Shown here piece by piece: positions 21,982 to 30,106 of a stretch of DNA of 64,000 bases. The stretch lies in the NCBI GenBank assembly GCA_905221615.1, contig CAJNDT010006135.1, positions 1,836,089 to 1,900,088 of the forward strand. The letters run 5' to 3'. The notes under the pieces are model-generated. The model was not told where the DNA came from and searched no databases. It saw only the letters and a list, made by a program, of their open reading frames with translations. Position 1 is the stretch's first letter; every line of letters starts with the position of its first letter. The translations under genes were made by a program, and so were the position numbers. Source of the DNA: Symbiodinium sp. CCMP2592 (lineage: Eukaryota > Sar > Dinophyceae > Suessiales > Symbiodiniaceae).

Positions 21982-22195
21982 TAAGGGTCCATGTGCCTCC
22001 TATTAGGGCTAGTAAGGGCTATACTAAGGGTTCTATATAAGGGCTCTATAAAGGCTCTTTCGGAGGATGATATTTGGGCATTCCTTTCAGCCAAACCCTA
22101 AACACTGAATGGAACCCTTTGAGTTCGTTACAGGAACCCTGAAAGAACCCCTACGGCTCTGTTAAGCCCAAAAATATATGTGGTTAAGCTTCAAC

Positions 22196-22330
22196 CCTAA
22201 ACCCCTCATCTCTAAACCCTAAACCCCTGAACCCTTAAACCTCTAAACCCTCAACCCAAAACCCTAAATCCCTAGATCCCTAAACCCTAAATCCCTAAAC
22301 CCTAATCCCTAACCCTAAACCCCAAAAACT
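22196..22330. repeat. Interstitial CCCTAAA tract
   Basis: About fifteen CCCTAAA units with CCCTCATCTCTAAA and CCCTAAATC variants. Confidence 0.7.
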
Positions 22331-22559
22331 CCTGAACCCCTGCCAAAGGCAGCCCAAGGCTCTTTCGGAGGATGGATTTACAAAACCCCTTAAAGAACCC
22401 CTAAACCCTAAATCCTGAAAAGAAGCCTCAAAGGAACCCCTAAAGCCTAAACCCTTAAAAGAACCCCTTAAAAAGAACCCCTACACCCGAAATCCTTAAA
22501 AGGACCCCTTAAAAGAACCCCTAAATCCTAAACCCGAGGGCCCCTTAAAGGAACCCCTA

Positions 22560-22785
22560 CTTGAAGGCTCATGGGACTTAGTAAGTAAGGCTATAAGTAG
22601 GCTATAAGTAGGATAACCCCACTTAGGGGACTTATAAACCCATTTATAACCTAAGAACTAAGTCCCATGATCCTCTAAGTCGACCCTAAACCCTAAACCC
22701 CATAGATCCCCCTTAAGGAACCCTATAGATCCCTTTAAGGAGCCCTTTAAGAACCCTTACTAAGTCCCCTGATCCTCTACACCCT
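22560..22785. mobile_element. Family A2 palindrome plus a fragment found again at 62805
   Basis: 22560-22679 is an A2 palindrome (left TA at 22558-22559). It is followed by 'accctaaaccccatagatccc...ccctttaagaaccc' and a second A2 right end ('ttactaagtcccctgatcctc'). The same composite order recurs at 62805-62913. Confidence 0.6.
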
Positions 22786-22870
22786 GGAACCCGATCGTCG
22801 GAGATTCTTCTTCGATGGCTCTTGGAGTCCCTAAACCCTAACCCTACACCCTAAACCCCTAAATCTTAAC

Positions 22871-22983
22871 CTAGACCCAAGAGTAACCTAGGAACAAAAA
22901 GGGTGCCCTTTTTGGTTTAAAGGGGCTTATAAGGGGACCTGAACCCTAAAAAAAGGGAATAAGGGCCTACTCCAGGTTTTAGT
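22871..22983. mobile_element. Family M element, identical to 43523-43635
   Basis: 113 bp starting CTAGACCCAAGAGTAACCTA and ending TCCAGGTTTTAGT. All 113 bases match the copy 20.6 kb away. Confidence 0.75.
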
Positions 22984-23022
22984 AACCCTAAAGCCTAAAC
23001 CCCTACATCTTAAACCCTACAC

Positions 23023-23119
23023 CTAAGGCACTTTTCAACCCAAGGGTCTTTCGGAGGATGGCGGAGGCTTGGCCCAGGACGTCCAAGGTGGACCTCTCCA
23101 GCTTCGCGGCGGCATCCTC
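23023..23119 (-). other. Possible 97-bp exon (unique island)
   Basis: The minus strand reads CTCCTAAG then GAGGATGCC, and CCTTAG then GTGTAGGG at the other side. The 32-codon translation is helical (KLERSTLDVLGQASAILRK). The segment 'ctttcggaggatgg' within it is repeated near 22055 and 22360, as if the exon had been partly duplicated. Confidence 0.3.
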
Positions 23120-23394
23120 CTTAGGAGCTACGGGGGCTTTAAGGGCTCCCTTTAAGGGATCTATGCTTCTATAAGGGCTACCTTAGGAGCTACGGTTGAT
23201 GATACCTTACTCCCCCAATAAGCCACAGAAGCAGAAGGTTAAACTTTCCGATTCCTACTAAACTATAAGAACTAGCATCTTCCTTGGGAGCTCGGGTGCT
23301 TTAAGGGGTCGCTTTAAGGGATCCTTTAAGGGATCCTTCAAGGGAGCTTCTATAAGAGCTACCTTAGGAGCTACGGTTGATGATGCTTTAGGGG

Positions 23395-23450
23395 TAGGGT
23401 TTAGGGTTTAGGGTTTAGGGGTTTAGGGTTTAGGGTTTAGGAGTTCCTTA
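23395..23450. repeat. Interstitial TTTAGGG tract
   Basis: About seven TTTAGGG(G) units. Confidence 0.65.
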
Positions 23451-23599
23451 AAGGGTTCCTTTAAGGGATCTATGAGGGTTTAGGGTTTAGGGATGGGAGT
23501 GATGGTATATTCCTTACTGTGGGCATCGTCCTTTAGGAGCTCCGAACCTTTAAGGGGTCCCTTTACGCTGTCCTTTTAGGGTTTAGGGCTTCAGGGGCT

Positions 23600-23717
23600 T
23601 ATAGTAGAAGCCAGAAAGTTGGAACATGGTCTTAGGAGGATTAGTGCTAGGATCCCTTATGCTTTGCCTTAAGGGCATGGGGATAATGATGTTCCAACTT
23701 TCCGGCTTCTACTATAG
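23600..23717. mobile_element. MITE-like palindrome, family I
   Basis: TAGTAGAAGCCAGAAAGTTGG mirrors CCAACTTTCCGGCTTCTACTA. The interior appears in the opposite orientation at 50640-50751. Confidence 0.7.
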
Positions 23718-23850
23718 GGGGCTTCGGGTCCCTTTAAAGGTCCTTGAAAGGGCTCCTATAAGGGCTACATAAGAGTTCTCTGAGGAGCTAGAGCTTAGGG
23801 TTTCTTTTACGGTGTCCTGCTGGTTCAGGCCTACATTCGTGTTTCAGATC

Positions 23851-23960
23851 ATATGGGTGGTTGTCAACATTATGGTCCCTTTCTGAGTACCCTAAATAAT
23901 CGGTGCCGAATTATATTAAGGACCCAAAAAGGGACCCTGATTTTGACAACCACCCATATG
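23851..23960. mobile_element. MITE-like palindrome, family E
   Basis: ATATGGGTGGTTGTCAACAT mirrors TTTTGACAACCACCCATAT. Inner 'tccctttctgagtacccta' and 'aaaaagggacc' pair. Confidence 0.7.
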
Positions 23961-24399
23961 TCTTTATAGCATTATAGAAGTATTCATCCAGGGTCCTGGA
24001 TACCTACGTGCAGAATGTAGTTTCCATATGAGGAGTTACTGCGACGGGTTGTGTAAGTATCCCCCACATAATAGGGTTGATGATATAAATCCTGCATTAC
24101 CCATAATAATAAGGCACATAACATAAATCCAACGTTTTTAAGATTTGGGCTTCAGGTCGTTTTGGGTCACGGGGTTTGGGGTTTAGCTATGAATCATCAA
24201 TGCCTTGGGAGGCCTGAAAGCCTCTTTTTGGGGACTCAGTAGTTAGACTTCAGGATTTCGAGGGCTATGGCGGTAAATCAATATCAATTTCCCTGACTGT
24301 TCTCAGCTCTAAACAATAACTCCAAAGCCTAAACCAAAAGCGTAGGCCCACAATCAAAGCCGTAAGCCCTATATACCCTAAAACTTGGGTACGGCCCCC

Positions 24400-24485
24400 A
24401 CTCAGTAATAGTTGAATAATACTCATAATATAGATGTAGTAGGACCTTAATAGTAGCCCTATTATCGACTCTTACTGTATGGGGC
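24400..24485. mobile_element. Diverged family H-like palindrome
   Basis: 'TACGGCCCCCACTCAGTAATAGT' mirrors 'actcttactgtatggggcccgta' around an AT-rich centre. Confidence 0.5.
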
Positions 24486-24489
24486 CCGT

Positions 24490-24960
24490 ACCTAACCTCA
24501 AACCCTAAATTCAGACCTCACTCATGCTCTTGTGGCTGAGAGGCTGCGGGGAAAGGAATGGCTTTGAGGTTCTCGAGCGATTCCTGGCCACGCAACATTC
24601 GAGAGTGCAATCTTTGCCCATTACCCATAAGAACGCACAGAATCTAGAGAACATTTCTGAATAAGTGAACTTTTAAGGGGGTATCAGGTAGCGATACCTC
24701 TTACACCTCAAACCGCCATAGACATTCCCAAAATTAACAGACACCCCAGAATAACCTGCACAATCTGTTGTAGAACCTTACTAGGGTCGCTGTAAAGCAA
24801 TCCTGTTCGAGGTGAGTGGGCGTTGATTGATCAGGGTCGATTCCTGAATTTGTTGATATCTGGGCTTTTGTTAAGGAAGTTAGTTCAACCTACCATAATA
24901 GGGACCTATCGTAAGTAATGTCGTGTCTTTCTTATGGCAACTTTTATTACTTCCTATACC
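24490..24960. other. Unique stretch with possible minus-strand exons
   Basis: Little repeat content. On the minus strand 24535-24615 is open and cysteine-containing, and 24714-24776 encodes a hydrophobic segment (separate entry). A 'ggtatcgctacctgatacc' inverted repeat lies near 24683. Confidence 0.35.
24714..24776 (-). other. Possible 63-bp exon coding a membrane helix
   Basis: On the minus strand TAAG then GTTCTACAA opens 21 codons that end at GCG before GTTTGAGG. The residues (QIVQVILGCLLILGMSM) could form one membrane helix. Phase is zero at both ends. No family recognised. Confidence 0.3.
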
Positions 24961-25109
24961 CTTAAAGGAGCGATTATAGATCCCTCAAAGGAACCCTTGT
25001 AGATTTGTATCAAACAAGAGCCCAGGTATTGGAAGCCCGGGGCTGTGTCGGAATACTCCGGGGACTTCCTGCTGCGCTTATTGCGTCCTTAAGGGAGGGT
25101 GGTTCGAGG

Positions 25110-25200
25110 GGGGGAGGTTCAGGGTTTAGGGTTTAGGGGTTTAGGGTTCAGGGTTTAGGGGTTTAGGGTTTCAGGTTTAGACGTTTACGGTTTAGGGTAC
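25110..25200. repeat. Interstitial TTTAGGG tract
   Basis: About ten imperfect TTTAGGG units in plus orientation. Confidence 0.65.
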
Positions 25201-25438
25201 AAGGGACCGTTAGGGAACCTTAAGGGAACCTTTCGGGGGCACTAGAGAGAACTGGGGATTAGTAGGTTATCTACCCCCCTTGGAGCCCCCTCCCGTAAGG
25301 ATACTGTAATGCGCCTGGCACCGCTGGACAAGCTCTCGAAGATGTGGAATCCTGGTTCCCACGGTTGATGAAAAGGGATCTATAAGGGTACCTAGAATAA
25401 GGATTCCTTTAAGGGATCTATAGGGTTTTAGGGTTTAG

Positions 25439-25543
25439 GTTGATGATATCTATCAAACCTGCATTACCCATATAATTAGGAACAAGCCATAATTCCTACC
25501 GTCTAGGGTCATTCAAGTAATGCAGGATTTATATCATCAACCG
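25439..25543. mobile_element. MITE-like palindrome, family B
   Basis: GGTTGATGATATCTATCAAACC mirrors GGATTTATATCATCAACCG. The left edge runs into a TTTAGGTT repeat, so no target duplication is visible. Confidence 0.65.
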
Positions 25544-25642
25544 CAGGAACGTCCACGCAGTTCCACAAATAAACATGGAAACTGGAAATCCCAAATTCTA
25601 AACCTTGAGCCCTGAAAGCAAATTTTGAACCCTACACCGGGC

Positions 25643-25692
25643 CCTTGGTAGACGACTCGCCCAAACTTTATGTGCAGCTTCACAAGTTCCAC
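25643..25692 (-). other. Possible 50-bp exon (unique island)
   Basis: The minus strand reads CATAG then GTGGAACTT and, after 16 codons, CCAAGG then GCCCGG (GC donor). The translation is VELVKLHIKFGRVVYQ. No family recognised; neighbouring frames on the plus strand are also open. Confidence 0.25.
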
Positions 25693-25951
25693 CTATGATG
25701 GGGGCAGAGCATTCTCCGAGTTGCCACTACCCTTTACTTCGGGACTGCTCATCAAAACTGCGGTAGGAATCTTGCAGCTTACCCCCAAAAGCCCTGTTCG
25801 CATTCTTGGTCCCCTGTATTGCAACACATTTTGGCCCTCTGCCTGTATTACAGCACACTTTTGCCCTCTGCCCCTAAGAAATACTCCACATGGATTTCAT
25901 TTGGGTACTTTACAAAGCATTCCCGACCTTGTTTATTAACCCTCAAAGAGA

Positions 25952-26047
25952 GTGGTTGTCAAAACTATGGTCCCTTTTTGGGTCCCTACTATCATATGGC
26001 ACCTATTCTTTAGGGTACCCAAAAAGGGACCTTAATGTTGACAAATA
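25952..26047. mobile_element. Family E palindrome with 10-bp direct flanks
   Basis: GTGGTTGTCAAAACTATGG mirrors 'ttaatGTTGACAAATA'. CTCAAAGAGA occurs exactly on each side (25942-25951 and 26048-26057), which could be a long target duplication. Confidence 0.6.
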
Positions 26048-26181
26048 CTCAAAGAGAACTTCTCTTCAGCCCGGCGTCTCAGCGACGGCGTTGTCCACAG
26101 CCGCACTCTCGTACGACCTGCTCACTGGCCCAAAACTCAAGGAAATGAGAGTTGAAACTTTCAGAATCGACCACCTTATAT

Positions 26182-26244
26182 CCAAGGGTAAAAGGAGGGA
26201 CCCTTAATAAGGACCGCTAGGTATATACCCTTAATATAGCTATT
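26182..26244. mobile_element. Left half of a split family K palindrome
   Basis: Runs from CCAAGGGTAAAAGGAGGGACC to 'ttaatatagcTATT', then stops abruptly at GC-rich sequence. The missing half is at 42722-42795. TATT is present on both sides of the break. Confidence 0.75.
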
Positions 26245-26405
26245 CGCCTCGGCCCCGGCCGACAAAATCATGGCCCACTGCCCCCCCCCCCCCCTAAAAA
26301 ATGGAAACGTGTCGATGAGCCCCAAGGTCCGGCGGTGAATTCTCGCCTTCTCCAATGGATCCCGCTCCTCCTCCCCACCCCCTTCCCCCCTCCCCCCCTC
26401 CCCCC
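26245..26405. mobile_element. Left part of a GC-rich insert in the K element
   Basis: Begins CGCCTCGGCCC, contains a C15 run near 26281, and ends in a C/T-rich tract where the LTR element has entered. GGGCCGAGGCG, the exact inverse of its first 11 bases, lies near the far end of the right part (42689-42699). No ORF supported. Confidence 0.55.
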
Positions 26406-26653
26406 TGTGCCGATACACCCCCAAGGAATACTCCTTGTGAGGAGGTGTATGACCAGTTATTCCCTAAGGATCAAAGGGCAGCGCCCTGCACACGGACAGT
26501 AGTTGTTTTGTCTTGCTACGCAAGGAGAGCTTGTCTTGTCTCAATATGGTAAAACCACTGTGAGCCAATGGGCAGCGGAATGTATATGTATGAGCATGCA
26601 GCCATTGCTGTAGGTACCTGTTAGAGCTACCCCTTTAGAGGTTTATGGTTTCA
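26406..26653 (-). repeat. 3' LTR
   Basis: 248 bp, identical to 42062-42309. On the minus strand it starts TGAAACCATAAACC and ends TCGGCACA. It contains a TTTT motif (plus 26550-26553) that could act as a dinoflagellate-type promoter box, and CCATTGG (CCAAT type). No functional evidence beyond sequence. Confidence 0.95.
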
Positions 26654-26661
26654 AACAGACA

Positions 26662-26676
26662 CTAATTTTCTTTTAC
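26662..26676 (-). promoter_or_regulatory. Possible polypurine tract
   Basis: The minus strand reads AAAAGAAAA about 12 bases before the 3' LTR. Its distance from the LTR is unusual, so plus-strand priming here is only a guess. Confidence 0.3.
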
Positions 26677-26953
26677 CGGAAGCATGGCCGCACATTCACA
26701 CATATACTATTATGCCCACTGTCACAGTTGCGGAGTTTTGGACTCATGATAAAAACAGCATATTGTTTATGCTAGGTAGCACTGAAGTACACTGCTGAGG
26801 ACACTCCTTTTGCACACACTCATGCATGTTGGTCAGAGAGATCGTCTGTACAAGATCATGTCTGGTGATATTTTCTACATCGAATTATGCAGCCCTTCAC
26901 TTTGCTCTTGTTAGAGCTTTGTGAGTCACTGTTGTGAAACTCTGAGATTTTCC

Positions 26954-29900
26954 TTATCTCAGATTTGGATCCAGGTTTGGATCATAGGCTCGAGCGTAGA
27001 CGTTCGGATGTGGCTCATCCGGGTCTGAGTGATCTTCTTCGGAACTTGAATAAATTCCGAGTAGTCTGTTCTCAGCCCTGGTGAAGGCGGCGTCTGCAGT
27101 ATCATATCCATGGTTGGATGTTGTCGCCTTTGGCTCGGCCTTTGGCGCAGCTTGTGAGCTGACTGGAGTTGCCTTGGCTTTAGCCGGTTGTGGCTGCTTA
27201 GCCTTTGCCCGTTCAGCCCTTCTTCTTTCAAGCTGTCCGTCTGAGGACGCCCATGATCTTTCACTTTCATCTCCTGAAGGAGATAAGGCGTGGGCATAAA
27301 GGCTATTCCAGTACTGTGCTGCAGAAGGAGTTAGGACTTCTTCATTGTCAGATTCTGACTGGTCTTCCTCAGAGCTTTGGTCGTCAAAGAGTGTCTCGAG
27401 GACATTTTTGAGATTGTTATTTCTTCGCTCTATCTCTAGTGAGGAATGGACCAATTGGTTAAAGACTGTCCTTGAGTCCTTCAGTGCTGTTAGAAGGATT
27501 TCCACTCTGGATAGAGTATCTTGGATGGTGTCAAGATGTTCCTTCCTTTCCTCCTTGTCTCTCTGGATAGAGCTTCGCAATGATTGTGCGATTCTGAGGA
27601 GGTCTGTGTATTTCGTAAGAGGCATAGTTACCGTTTGATTGTCATGTATGACAGTTGTTTCGTCGCCGCTTAAGTTCCTGAATAGGACTTCCACGACTGG
27701 TAGAAACTCCGTGCTCCACGGTTCCTCTTCATCATATGTTTCTACGTGCTGTAGCACGCGTTGTGTAAACTGATCGGCTGCTTCTACCGTTGCATCGATA
27801 GAGCTGACGTGTCTTGCTGCCATGTTTCGGCACGTAATGTTAATTGCCTGGCCTTGATTGGCTTCGTTAAGTGCAGCGTCTGCATAGGTGCAGAGTCCAC
27901 TGTTGTGGGCTTCTCTGGCTGCCTTTCGTTGAATGCGCCGATTTTGACCTCCTCTTCTGGTAGGACCTTTTGGTCTCGGAGGATCTGAAGGTACTGTTCC
28001 TTTCGCCTTTGGCGGAGGACTCTTAGGTGGAGGTGACATGTTTGCCTTGTTAGGCACTGGTGGCATTGCCTTGGGCGCTGACGACGATGCGGCACTTGAG
28101 AGTGCAGATGTACCTTTGGCTTTTGCCGAGGATCCCTTGGGGATCGATGTATAGGTAATCTGCATGGCTTCTTCGGCCATTTGTGCATGCAATGCATCTT
28201 TGAATAATTGCGTCATATGAGGAGTGGTACTTGCATCATCGTAGGTCTGGAAGCGCTCAATGTCTCTTTCGGTGCCACGTGGACGTGTATCACCTCTTTG
28301 AAAAGGATCGTTCCTGCGAATCTCCGCAACTTGTACTGCATGGAGGCAGTTTTTGCACAGCACCTTCCTGCAAACATCTCTTGCTTGCTTGAGCTGATAA
28401 CAGCTGTCTGAGAGATGGTAGACTTCGCTTCGGGAAGTATGCCAGATAGGTCGTAGATCAGTTGTTTCTCCGGAATTGACCCTGTTGGGTCCTAAAGGTT
28501 CACGCGTCTGCGGTTCATCCTCGGGTTCGAGGAATGGAACTCTTTGGTTCGCTGCTGCTTTTGATTTTGGTTGTTGGCGCTCCATACATCTGATAGGAGG
28601 CCTGGTAATCTGCTTCCACATCCAGTGTAAGCCCATTAGCAGCAGAAACACATTCCACGCGATGCTGAAGACGGAGAAGTCCTGCTCACTGGTTAGTGAG
28701 TTTGGAAGTGAAGTTTCATCAGTCTTGATAGACTCTGCGTTCGCTCCACCTCGGTTGCGGTGTCCGAACCAGCCCGACAACCCCGCTGCTGTAGCAGCTG
28801 TTCTGAGTGCCTTGCCGCTCGGAGCAGACGGTGGACGCGATGCCTTCCTTCTTCTTCTCCGGCTGGAGGATTCGTCCTCTTGTTCCTCTTCATCTCTCTG
28901 AGCAGACATCAAGTTTGATGTTTCTCTTTCGTGTTCTTCGATGTCACTTTTTGTTGGTGACGGTTCTTCTTCTAGTCCATCCAGCTCTTCCAAAGACATG
29001 TTGAGCTTGTCAACAATATTGGTTCTTTGAGGCCTGGACCTTGATCTTGGTAGATCTTGTTGTGAAGAGGACGATGATTCCTGGTTCCTTCTTGGAGGAG
29101 GACCTTCAGGCTCGCTGGGACGTTCAGGCTGTGGCCATTCCCAGAATCTTCCGTATCTGTGATGGCTACCTGATGGTTGCGATCTGTCGTACCAGCTGTT
29201 GCCGGATGAGTAAACGAATGAATCTTTGTAACCCCAGTATTCAGCATTACGCTGCTTGAAAGCCTTTCGCTTGTCAGCGATCTTCTGAACCTGGGCATCT
29301 GACCGGTTGTGTTTCCCTTTTGTAAGGATTGGTTGTATCGTGAAGCCCAAAGGGCTGTGCCAATCTTTGTCAGAGGGACTCAACCATAGGTCAAGGTTAG
29401 AAAAAGTTGAATAGTACTGCTTGACTGAGACAAACAGACGGATATCAATATCCCTGTTATTGTTCATGTCCTGCCACATATCTGAGATTCGCTCCCAGTA
29501 TGTTCTTTCGGCGGCAGGTGTAACATCTCTTGGACTAGGTGACGCCGTGTGCGGCGTTTTACTCCAGTCAAGGATATAACTGTTGATACAGTCAAGGTCA
29601 GCAACTTTCTTCGCCGGGTCCGCCGGTAGACGATCTGCACGTGCCAGTCTGTGCTGGTCGGAGTTGTTCAAGCAAAGATGTCGCACTTGTGAGTGCCTTC
29701 CTGCTATTTTGTTGAATGCTGCAAGTTTCTTCTCCAGGTATAGAGAAAACAAACTGTTTCGCGGGTGAACGTCTCCACCTTTTAAGGTGAGCCTCGACGC
29801 AATATTATTGAGATCTCCCGCTATTACATCCGGTTTAAAAGGGAGAATCTCGTTGAGGAACGCGTTCACCAGTTCGCGTCTCTGTTCTTCCTTATGAGTC

Positions 29901-30106
29901 ATGAATGAGTTGAAATGGACGATCGCGATGGTGATGACCTTGTAAGGCCCTTTTGTACACCACATCTCGTCAAGATCGTTCGATGCTTCTTGTGAGAAGA
30001 TCTCTGCGTATGACTCAAAGTCTTCCTCTGGTGGCTCATCACCCTCGACATGGCCGTTCCATTCACAGAGAACCGGCGAGGGGTCGAGGTCGACAGTGTC
30101 AGGCAA
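26954..30106 (-). CDS. Accessory ORF4: second half of EEP domain, membrane segment, coiled coil
   Basis: Fourth ORF of the LTR element. The listed first codon is TTG; the frame is open from about 30133, and I see no ATG at the start, so it is probably reached from ORF3 by a -1 frame change. Residues about 55-100 contain IVHFNSFMTHKEEQRREL and DVIAGDLNN, like the central and GD-N motifs of endonuclease/exonuclease/phosphatase proteins. WLSPSDKDWHSPLGF near 245 resembles the closing D/H motif. After an S/R/E-rich stretch, one hydrophobic helix (about 475-495, SVFSIAWNVFLLLMGLHWMW) could span a membrane. A VYHL..C....C..C motif near 560-588 may bind metal. A coiled coil lies at about 830-900. 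ORF3 carries the missing first half of the EEP fold. EEP domains are usual in LINEs, not in copia elements. Confidence 0.75.
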   Translation of the reverse strand: MPDTVDLDPSPVLCEWNGHVEGDEPPEEDFESYAEIFSQEASNDLDEMWCTKGPYKVITIAIVHFNSFMTHKEEQRRELVNAFLNEILPFKPDVIAGDLNNIASRLTLKGGDVHPRNSLFSLYLEKKLAAFNKIAGRHSQVRHLCLNNSDQHRLARADRLPADPAKKVADLDCINSYILDWSKTPHTASPSPRDVTPAAERTYWERISDMWQDMNNNRDIDIRLFVSVKQYYSTFSNLDLWLSPSDKDWHSPLGFTIQPILTKGKHNRSDAQVQKIADKRKAFKQRNAEYWGYKDSFVYSSGNSWYDRSQPSGSHHRYGRFWEWPQPERPSEPEGPPPRRNQESSSSSQQDLPRSRSRPQRTNIVDKLNMSLEELDGLEEEPSPTKSDIEEHERETSNLMSAQRDEEEQEDESSSRRRRRKASRPPSAPSGKALRTAATAAGLSGWFGHRNRGGANAESIKTDETSLPNSLTSEQDFSVFSIAWNVFLLLMGLHWMWKQITRPPIRCMERQQPKSKAAANQRVPFLEPEDEPQTREPLGPNRVNSGETTDLRPIWHTSRSEVYHLSDSCYQLKQARDVCRKVLCKNCLHAVQVAEIRRNDPFQRGDTRPRGTERDIERFQTYDDASTTPHMTQLFKDALHAQMAEEAMQITYTSIPKGSSAKAKGTSALSSAASSSAPKAMPPVPNKANMSPPPKSPPPKAKGTVPSDPPRPKGPTRRGGQNRRIQRKAAREAHNSGLCTYADAALNEANQGQAINITCRNMAARHVSSIDATVEAADQFTQRVLQHVETYDEEEPWSTEFLPVVEVLFRNLSGDETTVIHDNQTVTMPLTKYTDLLRIAQSLRSSIQRDKEERKEHLDTIQDTLSRVEILLTALKDSRTVFNQLVHSSLEIERRNNNLKNVLETLFDDQSSEEDQSESDNEEVLTPSAAQYWNSLYAHALSPSGDESERSWASSDGQLERRRAERAKAKQPQPAKAKATPVSSQAAPKAEPKATTSNHGYDTADAAFTRAENRLLGIYSSSEEDHSDPDEPHPNVYARAYDPNLDPNLR

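Noticed and set aside
26558..26579. LTR sequence resembling the dinoflagellate spliced leader (CCG...CCATT..GGCTCA on minus)
   Set aside because: Only a partial match with gaps; it could equally be a CCAAT-type motif.
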